Of a stretch of DNA of 64,000 nt, positions 49,239 to 57,125 are shown one piece after another. This stretch comes from Cytobacillus luteolus (GTDB lineage Bacteria > Bacillota > Bacilli > Bacillales > Bacillaceae_L), in contig NZ_JAGGKM010000004.1 in assembly GCF_017873715.1 (NCBI RefSeq), positions 434,001-498,000 of the forward strand. Direction: 5' to 3'. The translations under genes were made by a program, and so were the position numbers. The notes under the pieces were generated by a model that was not told the origin of the DNA, made no database searches, and was given only the letters and a program-made list of their open reading frames with translations. Within the stretch, counting starts at the first letter, position 1. Each line of letters opens with the position of its first letter.

Positions 49239-49433
49239 TTATCCTTTCAAATCAATTCTGTTTCCTAGAGTAGGATGCGGGGCTTGATTTGTTGGGGCTT
49301 GTGCGTTCATAAAATCATTCAGCATAACTGTTGCATGTGCTGTTTGAGTTGCCATCTGGCTTTTTAGTAGATTTGTACTAAGTGTGCGCTTTAGTTCAGC
49401 CACGTTGTTTGCCATTATGCTACTTAATTCCAT
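49239..49433 (-). CDS. YjfB-like putative motility protein
   Basis: A 64-aa protein resembling the YjfB/putative motility protein family (ELSSIMANNVAELKRTLSTNLLKSQMATQTAHATVML). Mainly one helix. Upstream, an AGGGGAGG-type ribosome binding site is visible on the minus strand. The role is unproven. Confidence 0.7.
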   Translation of the reverse strand: MELSSIMANNVAELKRTLSTNLLKSQMATQTAHATVMLNDFMNAQAPTNQAPHPTLGNRIDLKG

Positions 49434-49530
49434 ATAATCCTCCCCTTCTTATATAACTTAACTATAATTATAGTAAAAAAACTGAAATCTTTCTATGAAA
49501 GTAGATGGAAAGCTAAGATATCATTACAAA

Positions 49531-49564
49531 ATAAAAAATCTCCCTCTACTAATAGAGGGAGATA
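49531..49564 (-). terminator. terminator of dps
   Basis: Minus-strand stem ATCTCCCTCTA / TAGAGGGAGAT followed by T6. Confidence 0.9.
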
Positions 49565-49568
49565 AAAA

Positions 49569-50009
49569 TTACTTTCCTAGGAAGGATTTTAACATCCATA
49601 CATGTTTCTCTAAGCTCTGATGAATGGCCAGCAACATATCTCCAGTGGTTTCATCATCAACTTCATCAGCCACACTCATCCCTTCCTTTAGTTCAGAAGT
49701 CATGATGTTAAAATCATCAGTAATAACTTGAACCATCTGATCAGCTGATTCATTACCTATTGCTTCCTTAACAGTAGACGTCTCTAAAATTTCTTTCATT
49801 GTAGCAACAGGTTGTCCTTCCAATGCAAGTAGTCTTTCTGCTAATTCATCAATATGAACGGCAGCTTCAGTATAGAGCTCTTCAAATTTATCGTGCAATG
49901 TGAAAAATGCAGGCCCCTTAACAAACCAGTGATAATTATGTAGCTTAATGTAAAGAACACTCCAGTTAGCAATTTGTTTATTAACAATTTCAGTTAATTG
50001 TTTTGACAT
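49569..50009 (-). CDS. dps: Dps-family DNA-binding ferritin-like protein
   Basis: Stores iron and shields DNA during stress. The ferroxidase-site segment [41 protein letters not shown] is intact. The start is [12 protein letters not shown] at 50009 (146 aa) because AAGGAGG lies seven bases upstream. The frame runs 43 codons further upstream but lacks support and would overlap the promoter. A sigma-B promoter is visible. Confidence 0.95.
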   Translation of the reverse strand: MSKQLTEIVNKQIANWSVLYIKLHNYHWFVKGPAFFTLHDKFEELYTEAAVHIDELAERLLALEGQPVATMKEILETSTVKEAIGNESADQMVQVITDDFNIMTSELKEGMSVADEVDDETTGDMLLAIHQSLEKHVWMLKSFLGK

Positions 50010-50033
50010 ATTTATCGCCTCCTTAAGTTTAAG

Positions 50034-50058
50034 ATACCCCTTTAAAAGGTATTGAAAC
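50034..50058 (-). promoter_or_regulatory. sigma-B promoter of dps
   Basis: Minus strand GTTTCA (50053-50058), 13-bp spacer, GGGTAT (50034-50039), matching the sigma-B consensus GTTTAA-N12-14-GGGTAT. The predicted start is just ahead of the dps ribosome binding site. Confidence 0.8.
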
Positions 50059-50164
50059 ATAAAGATTTGTGTCAAATATGTAAAAGAACAGTGACAATTC
50101 TCTAAAAATTTCGAGATACTCATGATAAAATAAGACAAAACTAAAAAATTATGGAGGAAGCACC

Positions 50165-50323
50165 TTGTATACTGTTTTAATCATATCAATTATTATCGTC
50201 TTCATTGTTCTCATTTTAGCTCTAATAACCACCTCAAAGGCTTATGGCTTCAAACATACAATTGATGAGCCTGACCAACAATCCATTACAAAAAAAGAAA
50301 AAGATAACCAGAAGGAGGAATAA
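50165..50323 (+). CDS. ytzI: YtzI small membrane protein
   Basis: A 52-aa single-pass protein read from a TTG with ATGGAGGAAG upstream. It begins [18 protein letters not shown] and has a hydrophilic C-tail ([12 protein letters not shown]...). It matches my recollection of YtzI in this part of Bacillus chromosomes. The ribosome binding site of the following amidase lies inside its last codons, which suggests translational coupling. Confidence 0.75.
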   Translation: MYTVLIISIIIVFIVLILALITTSKAYGFKHTIDEPDQQSITKKEKDNQKEE

Positions 50324-50325
50324 TT

Positions 50326-51789
50326 TTGCAAGATCCAAAATTAAAGGAACTTTATGAATCATGGCTCAACGAAGCAACAATTGATGATATTCAAAGTAAA
50401 ATGGAGTCGGGTGAATTAACCTCACAAGAGTTAGTTGTCTTATATTTAAAGAAAATCGCCGAATACGATCATAAGATTAACTCTATTCTAGAAGTGAACC
50501 CTGAAGCAATTCATATCGCCGCAGCACTCGACGCTGAACGAAAGATTAAAGGCGCACGTGGTCCATTACATGGAATTCCTGTCCTCATCAAAGATAATAT
50601 CGATACCTCAGATAAGATGCATACATCAGCAGGCTCACTTGCATTACAACATTCAATTGCACTAAAAGATTCTTTTGTGGCTGCTCAACTACGAAAAGCA
50701 GGTGCTGTCATACTAGGAAAAACAAATATGACTGAATGGGCTAATTTTATGACTATAGGTATGCCTAGTGGATATAGTTCTAGAGGTGGACAGGTTCTTA
50801 ATCCATACGGTCCTAATCACTTCGACGTAGGTGGATCAAGCTCAGGTTCTGGTGCCGCGATAGCTGCAAATTTTGCTACGGTTGCAGTAGGTACAGAAAC
50901 TTCAGGATCCATTCTTAGCCCAGCTAGTCAAAATTCATTAGTAGGTATCAAGCCAACCCTTGGATTAATAAGTCGCTCCGGTATTATTCCGATTGCCCAT
51001 AGCCAAGATACAGCAGGACCAATGGCGAGAACTGTTAAAGATGCAGCTTACCTTTTAACTTCCTTAGTTGGTAAAGACGATAGTGATCCAATCACTAAAT
51101 CGATTGTAACTGGCGATGCAATTGACTATGCTTCAGTTTTCAATAACATTGAGCATTCCTCTTTTAAAGTTGGAATTGCAAGGGAGATTTATTTTGAATA
51201 TTTAAGTGAAGAAAAACGTGAAATTTTAAACAATGCAATTGAAAAGTTACAAGAACTCGGGATGAATGTTATTGATGGAGTTTCCATTCCATCGACCCAA
51301 GCCAAATGGTCATATGATGTGTTAACCTATGAATTTAAATCAGATTTAAACGGATATTTAAATGGGCTACATCCTTCTATGACTATACGGTCATTAGAAG
51401 ATATTATACGTTTTAATAGAGAGCACAAAGAAGATACATTAAAATATGGACAGAAACTATTAGTGGAAAGCCAAAACACAAGTGGCACTTTAAAAGAAAG
51501 CGAGTATATTGATGCACTAGAGTTTGACCGTTATCATTCTACAAAACAGGGTATTGATTTTACTCTTGCCGAGCATTCCTTAGATGCAATTGTATTCCCT
51601 AATAATTATGGAGCTGCAATCCCAGCTAAAGCGGGCTATCCGTCTATAACAGTACCTGCAGGCTATACAAAAGAGGGAGAACCTGTTGGTATCACCTTTA
51701 CTGGAGCAGCTTTTAGTGAATCAACTTTATTAAAAATTGCATATACGTTTGAGCAGTTCACTAAACACCGACAACCTCCTAAATGGTAA
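50326..51789 (+). CDS. amidase-signature family hydrolase
   Basis: A 487-aa amidase with the Ser-cisSer-Lys triad: the lysine in VLIKDNIDT, the cis-Ser in GGSSSGSGAAIAA and the nucleophile Ser in VGTETSGSI. The domain start LTSQELVVLYLKKIAEYD is typical. It is not the GatA of a gatCAB operon: no gatB or gatC is adjacent. The substrate is unknown. TTG start with AGGAGG, two bases past the ytzI stop. Confidence 0.87.
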   Translation: MQDPKLKELYESWLNEATIDDIQSKMESGELTSQELVVLYLKKIAEYDHKINSILEVNPEAIHIAAALDAERKIKGARGPLHGIPVLIKDNIDTSDKMHTSAGSLALQHSIALKDSFVAAQLRKAGAVILGKTNMTEWANFMTIGMPSGYSSRGGQVLNPYGPNHFDVGGSSSGSGAAIAANFATVAVGTETSGSILSPASQNSLVGIKPTLGLISRSGIIPIAHSQDTAGPMARTVKDAAYLLTSLVGKDDSDPITKSIVTGDAIDYASVFNNIEHSSFKVGIAREIYFEYLSEEKREILNNAIEKLQELGMNVIDGVSIPSTQAKWSYDVLTYEFKSDLNGYLNGLHPSMTIRSLEDIIRFNREHKEDTLKYGQKLLVESQNTSGTLKESEYIDALEFDRYHSTKQGIDFTLAEHSLDAIVFPNNYGAAIPAKAGYPSITVPAGYTKEGEPVGITFTGAAFSESTLLKIAYTFEQFTKHRQPPKW

Positions 51790-51790
51790 A

Positions 51791-51830
51791 ACAAAAACAC
51801 ACAGTAGATTTTTCACTGTGTGTTTTTGTG
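51791..51830 (+). terminator. terminator of ytzI-amidase
   Basis: Stem ACAAAAACACACAGT / ACTGTGTGTTTTTGT right after the amidase stop. Confidence 0.88.
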
Positions 51831-51888
51831 TAAGAAACTCTTGATAGGGCCTGTGATTAACCTCACATCTTTGTTTGTTTGGAATCTA

Positions 51889-51917
51889 TATAATGTAAGT
51901 AATGATAACAATTTACA
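51889..51917 (+). promoter_or_regulatory. promoter with Fur-like box for fbpB-like gene
   Basis: A TATAAT at 51889-51894 is followed by TGATAACAATTTACA (51903-51917). The latter matches the 7-1-7 Fur box TGATAATNATTATCA at 11 of 14 positions. The arrangement would allow iron-dependent repression. Confidence 0.45.
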
Positions 51918-52021
51918 AAAAATTTACAACTCTTACTACCTTCAAAATATTTACAAATTTAAAAGTTAGGTGTATGCTTAGTATCGTAAGATTAAGTAAA
52001 AACCAGAAAGAAGGATTTTCA

Positions 52022-52162
52022 ATGAGGAAACGTAGCACAGCTCAATTTTCAATCAAGAGACTTATCGATAAAAATAAACAAGACATTATGAAAGATACTC
52101 GCCATATCGATAAAATAATTGAAAAAATTGAAGAACGCCATATTAAAACGGAAAACCGTTAA
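52022..52162 (+). CDS. FbpB-family small basic protein
   Basis: A 46-aa basic protein, MRKRSTAQFSIKRLIDKN...DKIIEKIEERHIKTENR. Family members (FbpB in B. subtilis) are Fur-regulated and assist the iron-sparing small RNA FsrA. The start was chosen at ATG 52022 with AGAAGGA upstream; a longer frame back to 51902 would overlap the promoter. The upstream Fur-like box agrees with iron control. No adjacent FsrA-like RNA was recognised. Confidence 0.72.
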   Translation: MRKRSTAQFSIKRLIDKNKQDIMKDTRHIDKIIEKIEERHIKTENR

Positions 52163-52169
52163 ATATAAG

Positions 52170-52204
52170 AAAATCCTCCTGCATTTTGTAGGAGGATTTT
52201 TTAT
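52170..52204 (+). terminator. terminator of fbpB-like gene
   Basis: Stem AAAATCCTCCTGCA / TAGGAGGATTTT followed by TTA. Confidence 0.88.
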
Positions 52205-52212
52205 GTGGAATT

Positions 52213-52352
52213 ACTAGTCCGAATTCGGGGGTTTTTCGGACTTGTTTGCTGGCTTTGATTGAAACTAGTCCGAATCCAGGCGTTTTTCGGACTCATTTAC
52301 TGCTTTTGACAAAAACGAGTCAGAATCCATCGCGAATCCTGACTCGTTTTTC
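52213..52352. repeat. three ~51-bp tandem hairpin repeats (GTCCGAATCC family)
   Basis: Units start at 52213, 52264 and 52315. Each has a stem such as AGTCCGAATCC ... TTCGGACT or GAGTCAGAATCC ... CTGACTC, followed by a TTTT-containing linker. The core equals that in the 52-bp array at 32603-32884, so one repeat family occurs at two loci. Confidence 0.82.
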
Positions 52353-52370
52353 TATTTTTGACCAAGACTT

Positions 52371-52763
52371 TAACAGCTTAAGAGACCCAACCATGCATCA
52401 GCTCAGGATAATACTATTAATGCTGAGTGTGTTTGTTCCGTAAACCTTCTTTACTAAAACAAACGACCTAACTGAATTGATTCATACTTCTCTCAACCAC
52501 GCGCTTAGATTCCGACCATTTTTGTTAGTAAGTTAATGGCCTTTGGGTGTTAAAATTCCTTCTTGTGAACGTAGGGATCTTCAATCCTAAGCATTTCTTC
52601 CGATTAAGTCCTTAGTAGACAAGAATTTCTTTTTCCACCGAATGAATCCTTTAATGAAATCTTACTTTGTTCGTTTAATTTGGAACGAACACCGATGGTT
52701 GAGCCTCTTAAACTGTTAGCTCCTTTGTAGAGATTCAATATTCTTCTCTACATCTTTATTTTA
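52371..52763. repeat. 347-bp inverted-repeat-bounded element with internal hairpins, possible structured RNA
   Basis: Left end TAACAGCTTAAGAGACCCAA(CCAT) at 52371-52394 and right end, on the minus strand, TAACAGTTTAAGAGGCTCAA(CCAT) at 52694-52717. Inside are several hairpins: CTCAG/CTGAG, GTTTGTT/AACAAAC enclosing GTAAA/TTTAC, GTTCGTT/AACGAAC, and a CTAAG/CTTAG stem. A terminator-like stem (TGTAGAGA / TCTCTACA then TTTATTTT) follows on the plus strand at 52724-52763. No coding frame of note. It fills the space between the fbpB-like gene and luxS. Confidence 0.7.
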
Positions 52764-52831
52764 CCATTATTCTTTGTTTTTACTCATATGTATGTTGACA
52801 TTTATGTGAACAATTTCACAAATAAACTATC

Positions 52832-52866
52832 AAAAAGAGCACTTGAGTAATTTCAAGCACTCTTCT
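52832..52866 (-). terminator. terminator of luxS
   Basis: Minus-strand stem AAGAGTGCTTGA / TCAAGTGCTCTT followed by TTTG. Confidence 0.85.
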
Positions 52867-52872
52867 TTCTTT

Positions 52873-53346
52873 TTATCCAAAAACTTTGTGTAAATCTTCT
52901 TTTGATTGCTCTAACCAAAAGCGCATTAAACGAATGGCTCCATCAAGGTCATGTAACTTTGCTTGACCACATTGCTTTTCATTTGCTGCTGGAATCTCAG
53001 TAATTTCAACTGCTTCCTTCATTGTATCTTCTAATAAATCAATGATTTCTGCTACAGTTGGTTCTCCACTAACTACTAGATAATAGCCCGTTTGACAGCC
53101 CATTGGTGAGATATCAATAATATCAAAATGATCATATTTCTCTGAATGCTTTCTGATATTAAAAGCAAGCAAATGCTCTAACGTATGAATTGCATCAGGT
53201 TTCATCGCCTGTTTATTAGGCTGACAGAAACGAATATCAAATTTATTTACAACACCGTCACTACCTACTTTGTGTACACCACAGTGTCTAACATATGGTG
53301 CTCTTACTGCATCATGATCTAGCTCAAAACTTTCTACAGATGGCAT
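52873..53346 (-). CDS. luxS: S-ribosylhomocysteine lyase
   Basis: Cleaves S-ribosylhomocysteine to homocysteine and the AI-2 precursor DPD. The metal ligands H54 and H58 (HTLEH) and C126, and the catalytic C84 (PMGCQTGYY), are all in their standard positions in a 157-aa protein. A second activated-methyl-cycle gene, metK, lies 20 kb away. Monocistronic, with its own terminator. Confidence 0.97.
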   Translation of the reverse strand: MPSVESFELDHDAVRAPYVRHCGVHKVGSDGVVNKFDIRFCQPNKQAMKPDAIHTLEHLLAFNIRKHSEKYDHFDIIDISPMGCQTGYYLVVSGEPTVAEIIDLLEDTMKEAVEITEIPAANEKQCGQAKLHDLDGAIRLMRFWLEQSKEDLHKVFG

Positions 53347-53507
53347 ATTTTTTGCACTCCTTTTTTATATACATAATCCTATCATAACGTTAATTCCGAT
53401 AAATTTCATCTATTTAAACCGAATTAAATTACTAAAATTTTTCCAAGTACATAACTCATAGTATAGTATAGTTAAGTAATATAAAAATATGAAGGGATGA
53501 GTTAATC

Positions 53508-53729
53508 TTGTTAAAAACAATATTTATAGGTATTATTCGGTTTTATCAAAGAGTCATTTCACCACTCAAACCACCAACATGTAGATTTTATCCAACTTGT
53601 TCTCATTATGGACTTGAAGCAGTCAAAAGATTTGGGGCAATTAAAGGTGGATGGCTCACAATCAAGCGTATATCTAAATGTCACCCATTTCATCCAGGTG
53701 GAATAGATAATGTCCCCGAGAAAAAATAA
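53508..53729 (+). CDS. ytjA: YidD/YtjA membrane protein insertion efficiency factor
   Basis: A 73-aa YidD-family protein with the conserved core [33 protein letters not shown] and CHPFHPGG. The three-cysteine pattern and amphipathic N-terminus are typical. It aids YidC/Oxa1-type insertion of membrane proteins. TTG start with GAAGGGATGAG upstream. Confidence 0.93.
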   Translation: MLKTIFIGIIRFYQRVISPLKPPTCRFYPTCSHYGLEAVKRFGAIKGGWLTIKRISKCHPFHPGGIDNVPEKK

Positions 53730-53765
53730 ATGGTGTCAGGAAGTAATATCCTCACACCATTTTCT
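53730..53765 (+). terminator. terminator of ytjA
   Basis: Stem ATGGTGT-AGGA / TCCT-ACACCAT (one mismatch) followed by TTTC. Confidence 0.75.
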
Positions 53766-53794
53766 ATAAATCTCTAGAACTCATTTTCCTAACC

Positions 53795-54562
53795 TTATTT
53801 AGTAACCTCTACAGTTTTCTCAATATGTTCGTGTAACGATCCCTTTTCAACATGTATGATTATGCTATATATACCCGCTTTCGGAAACACATGTGAAAAG
53901 CTATACTCCCCAGCATTGCCTTCTTCTGCTGGAATAAATTCATGTTTACTTTCATCCTGTTTCCATATCTCAAACCTTACATTCGCTCCTGTGAGTGGCT
54001 GATCTTCGTTGGTTATTATGACTTTCAAATCGGTTGGTTGCTCTAATGTGATAGTATCTTCTTTCTGGAAGTCAATTATTAAAGTACCATGTGCATGGTG
54101 GTGTCCATGGTTATGATGATCCTCACTTCCGTGATTTTGTTCTTCTTGCTCCACAGTTTCTTCTGTTTGAGCTTTAGCGTCACCAACTATCACTTCTTTT
54201 CTTGGCATATTATGCATATCCCTTGCAGTAACGTGTGCAACAACGTAATAAACACCGTCTTTTCCAAATGATTTAGTAATCATATATAATCCATCCCCAG
54301 CATGCTTACCTGGAATCATTTCATGCTCAGTTTCCTGACCTTGTTCCCAAATCTCAAATTTAACTTCTTGTGCGTCTTCTACTTTTTCATCACCAAGTGT
54401 AACTAAGGCACCTAGTTCAACACTTTCATTTGGCTCTATTTTATCAGGTACCTGTATATCTACCTCAATAAACTGTACTTCCTCATTTTGTTCTTCTTGG
54501 TTATTACAACCTATCATTAGCAATACGAAAAATCCTAATAATATTAGTCCTAGCTTTCTCAC
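53795..54562 (-). CDS. double YtkA-domain lipoprotein with His-rich linker
   Basis: A lipoprotein (lipobox LLMIGC) of about 255 aa with two similar FixH/YtkA-like beta domains. They are marked by VKFEIWEQGQETEHEMIPGKHAGDG and its second-half counterpart VRFEIWKQDESKHEFIPAEEGNAG. A metal-binding-type linker HHNHGHHHAHG lies between them. The GTG at 54562 follows GAGGTGAT; a GTG nine bases upstream is an alternative. YtkA-like domains are often linked to copper handling or cytochrome oxidase assembly. That role is only inferred. Confidence 0.82.
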   Translation of the reverse strand: MRKLGLILLGFFVLLMIGCNNQEEQNEEVQFIEVDIQVPDKIEPNESVELGALVTLGDEKVEDAQEVKFEIWEQGQETEHEMIPGKHAGDGLYMITKSFGKDGVYYVVAHVTARDMHNMPRKEVIVGDAKAQTEETVEQEEQNHGSEDHHNHGHHHAHGTLIIDFQKEDTITLEQPTDLKVIITNEDQPLTGANVRFEIWKQDESKHEFIPAEEGNAGEYSFSHVFPKAGIYSIIIHVEKGSLHEHIEKTVEVTK

Positions 54563-54772
54563 CTTTATCACCTCTATACAAATTTACCTTATAGTACAAG
54601 AAATTCCTTGTGAACTTTATGTGAATGTTTTCTTTCAATCATTCTCTCCTATCAAATAATACATAATTCGAAACTGATTCACAAACTTAAAGAATAAGTT
54701 TTTAATGTACAACCTGGAATAAACGTTTATAATTATCTTTAAATACTAAATATTTGTAATGAGGTAAATACT

Positions 54773-55756
54773 ATGGAACTTATCTTAGAAATTGTACATA
54801 CCAACTTACTATCACCAATGGTACTATTTTTCCTTATGGGCATCATAGCTGTTATTGTCAATTCTGATTTAAAGGTACCCGAAGCATTCTACACAGGGTA
54901 TACAATGATTATCTTATTCACGATTGGTATAAAAGGTGGTACGGAACTTAAAAATGTTTCTTTTTTCACTATGCTACCAGCTGTTGTAGCAGCCTTATTA
55001 TTAAGCATTTTCATGCTTTTCTTTGCTTACCTTGTGCTAAAGAAACTATTTAGATTTGACACTACAAATGCATTATCTATTGCTGCTCATTATGGTTCTG
55101 TTAGTGCAGTTACATTCGTTGCTGGAATTGGTTTTCTCGAAAAGATGGGAGTAGCTTATGAAAGCTATATTTCTGCCATCTTAGTAATCATGGAGGGCCC
55201 TGCAATTATTGGAGCAATTATTTTATATAAGCTTTTTAACAAAGAAAAAGATCAACCCCAAACTGTTTCTAGTGGACTAGGACATGCATTCAAAGAGGCT
55301 TTCTTCGGAAAGAGTATTTTTCTTTTACTAGGTGGAATTTTCATTGGGTTAGTAGCTAGTGAGGATGGAATACAAAAGATAAAACCATTGTTTGGGGACC
55401 TGTTCTATGGGGTGTTATGTATCTTCTTATTGCATATGGGGATGATTGCGACACAGCAAATTAAAGAATTAAAAGGGTACAAATTTCATTCGTTTTTATT
55501 TGCATTTATCCTTCCAATAGTAGGTGGTACAATTGGGGTACTTGTAGGTAATATCATAGGCATGTCCATTGGTGGCTCTTTTATGCTAGGAATACTAACT
55601 GCAAGTTCATCTTATATTGCTGCACCTGCTGCCATTAGCCAAGCCATACCCAAAGCAAATTCCGGACTATATTTAGGTTCTTCCCTTGGCCTAACATTAC
55701 CGTTTAATTTAATATTTGGAATTCCTTTTTACTTTTGGTTGGCTACAATACTTTAA
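54773..55756 (+). CDS. SbtA-family sodium-dependent bicarbonate transporter-like protein
   Basis: A 327-aa protein with about ten helices. Family segments are FTIGIKGGTEL, LSIAAHYGSVSAVTFVAG, LVIMEGPAI and the C-terminal ASSSYIAAPAAISQAIPKAN, then GLYLGSSLGLTLPFNL. These match the SbtA (DUF897) family, known for Na+/bicarbonate symport in cyanobacteria. The substrate in Bacillus is not established. No PII-like SbtB partner gene is adjacent. Confidence 0.88.
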   Translation: MELILEIVHTNLLSPMVLFFLMGIIAVIVNSDLKVPEAFYTGYTMIILFTIGIKGGTELKNVSFFTMLPAVVAALLLSIFMLFFAYLVLKKLFRFDTTNALSIAAHYGSVSAVTFVAGIGFLEKMGVAYESYISAILVIMEGPAIIGAIILYKLFNKEKDQPQTVSSGLGHAFKEAFFGKSIFLLLGGIFIGLVASEDGIQKIKPLFGDLFYGVLCIFLLHMGMIATQQIKELKGYKFHSFLFAFILPIVGGTIGVLVGNIIGMSIGGSFMLGILTASSSYIAAPAAISQAIPKANSGLYLGSSLGLTLPFNLIFGIPFYFWLATIL

Positions 55757-55810
55757 TTCTTATATGTAGGCTAGTTATTTTAGACTAAATAATCCATTAA
55801 AATAACAACA

Positions 55811-55847
55811 AATAGCTCTTTAACATTCTATGTTAAAGGGCTATTTT
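55811..55847. terminator. bidirectional terminator SbtA-like / hypothetical gene
   Basis: Stem AATAGCTCTTTAACAT / ATGTTAAAGGGCTATT with a 3-base loop followed by TT. Confidence 0.85.
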
Positions 55848-56257
55848 AAATTTATCGAGGTATTTCCCATTTTTACTAATGTTAGTTCATTAAGCTGTTT
55901 AATCCCATTATATTTTGTCGCAATTTCATAGAACTCTTGCTCCATGCGCTTCTTTAACACATGATCAAGCTTAAACTTCAACAGACTAATCTCAATTTGG
56001 AGTTCTACAATTGTTACAACAGCATTTTCACTTAACGCTTTTTCAATTGATTCTAACTGCACAAACATTTCCTCTTGGCCATTTACCACTATTAGCAAAA
56101 ACCAGCCAACACCTTTAATGTATTTACAATCCTGCCCAATTTCAAAACTGTCACCGTAGCATAAATATTGTTCTTTTGCGACCAAGTTCTCTTTGCGAGT
56201 TCCGTAAAATGAACAATTTAGTAAAAGACCTTCACGATTAGATACAACATGAAACAA
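55841..56257 (-). CDS. hypothetical protein with IDEAL-like C-terminal helix
   Basis: A 138-aa protein with a beta-rich N-terminal half (LLLNCSFYGTRKENLVAKEQYLCYGDSFEIG) and a long helical C-terminus (LLKFKLDHVLKKRMEQEFYEIATKYN). The latter is faintly like an IDEAL domain. The similarity is weak and I do not assign a family. An AGGGAGGAAAAAC ribosome binding site precedes the start. Confidence 0.55.
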   Translation of the reverse strand: MFHVVSNREGLLLNCSFYGTRKENLVAKEQYLCYGDSFEIGQDCKYIKGVGWFLLIVVNGQEEMFVQLESIEKALSENAVVTIVELQIEISLLKFKLDHVLKKRMEQEFYEIATKYNGIKQLNELTLVKMGNTSINLK

Positions 56258-56377
56258 AGTTTTTCCTCCCTTCGTTTACACACTCGTTATCCACCCGCTT
56301 AAGAGAAACCTTTTGGTAACAATTAATACATAGTATCGATTTATGCAACGTTTCATTAAATTATAACTAAATAATAG

Positions 56378-56677
56378 TTAAGTGATTAAGGCTGATAACT
56401 TATTCTCCTCTATAACCTTATGTATGGAGCTCCAAGATCTTTTCACAAAATAAATAGGTTTAGCTTGTTCTCTAGCTCTTTGTTTTACAACCTTCGCCAA
56501 ATTATGGTTTATATAATCGGTCATTACAAATATCATATCTATATCATCAGGTATTTCTCTTTTTACCATATTCACCTTTCTACCATCCAGGTGAATAACC
56601 TCATGAAACCCTGACTCCCTTAATTTATCCGTAATATTGCCAAGATGATCAGCTCCGACTACTAATAAAGACATCAT
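56378..56677 (-). CDS. DUF2325 family protein
   Basis: A 99-aa protein typical of DUF2325: MSLLVVGADHLGNITDKLRESGFHEVIHLDGRK, then DMIFVMTDYINHNLAKVVKQRAREQAKPIYFVKR and a short tail. It has a compact Rossmann-like alpha/beta pattern. AGGAGGG is upstream of the double Met. The function is unknown. Two Fur-like boxes lie in its promoter region, suggesting an iron connection. Confidence 0.8.
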   Translation of the reverse strand: MMSLLVVGADHLGNITDKLRESGFHEVIHLDGRKVNMVKREIPDDIDMIFVMTDYINHNLAKVVKQRAREQAKPIYFVKRSWSSIHKVIEENKLSALIT

Positions 56678-56737
56678 TTCTAACGATCCCTCCTAATTAA
56701 TACATTATTACTTCTTTATTGTTATTCTTATTTTAAT

Positions 56738-56781
56738 TGAGAATGATTATCTATGTCAATAATAATTGAAATTAATTCTCA
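56738..56781. promoter_or_regulatory. tandem Fur-like boxes between DUF2325 gene and the 66-aa gene
   Basis: TGAGAATGATTATCT (56738-56752) matches the 7-1-7 Fur box at 12 of 14 positions. TGAAATTAATTCTCA (56767-56781) matches at 11 of 14. They sit about 60 and 90 bp upstream of the DUF2325 start and about 100 bp upstream of the divergent 66-aa gene. Confidence 0.65.
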
Positions 56782-56877
56782 ATAAAATAGTTAATTCTTG
56801 GCAGTTATCTATTTTTGTTGGAAGGCAAAGATATTGATGAATTGAAAATTACTTTACATTGAGGTGAGCATTACTAA

Positions 56878-57078
56878 ATGTCTGATAAAAATAGCTTACT
56901 TTCTGCCTTTAAAGATGAGATTAGTTCAACTAATCAAATGACATTTCCTATTTGTGTAGATTCATTTACAAATTTATGGGAATATGAATTTGGTTCTCTA
57001 GAGGATTTACCAAAGGATGTCGACCACATTATTGCAAAACGGGCATTAGAATTGGGGTTAATGGATTCTGATTTTTAG
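56878..57078 (+). CDS. small acidic protein (66 aa), unknown function
   Basis: A short acidic protein, MSDKNSLLSAFKDEISSTNQ...YEFGSLEDLPKDVDHIIAKRALELGLMDSDF. A GAGGTGAGC ribosome binding site lies eight bases before the ATG. No recognised family. Divergent from the DUF2325 gene across the Fur-like boxes and convergent with the ZIP transporter gene. Confidence 0.6.
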   Translation: MSDKNSLLSAFKDEISSTNQMTFPICVDSFTNLWEYEFGSLEDLPKDVDHIIAKRALELGLMDSDF

Positions 57079-57084
57079 GAATAA

Positions 57085-57112
57085 AAAAGAGAGCCTGCGA
57101 AAGCAGCCTCTC
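57085..57112. terminator. terminator between the 66-aa gene and the ZIP gene
   Basis: Stem GAGAGCCTGC / GCAGCCTCTC around GAAA (one mismatch), with a minus-strand T-run that serves the ZIP gene. Confidence 0.75.
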
Positions 57113-57125
57113 AACTAACACTATT

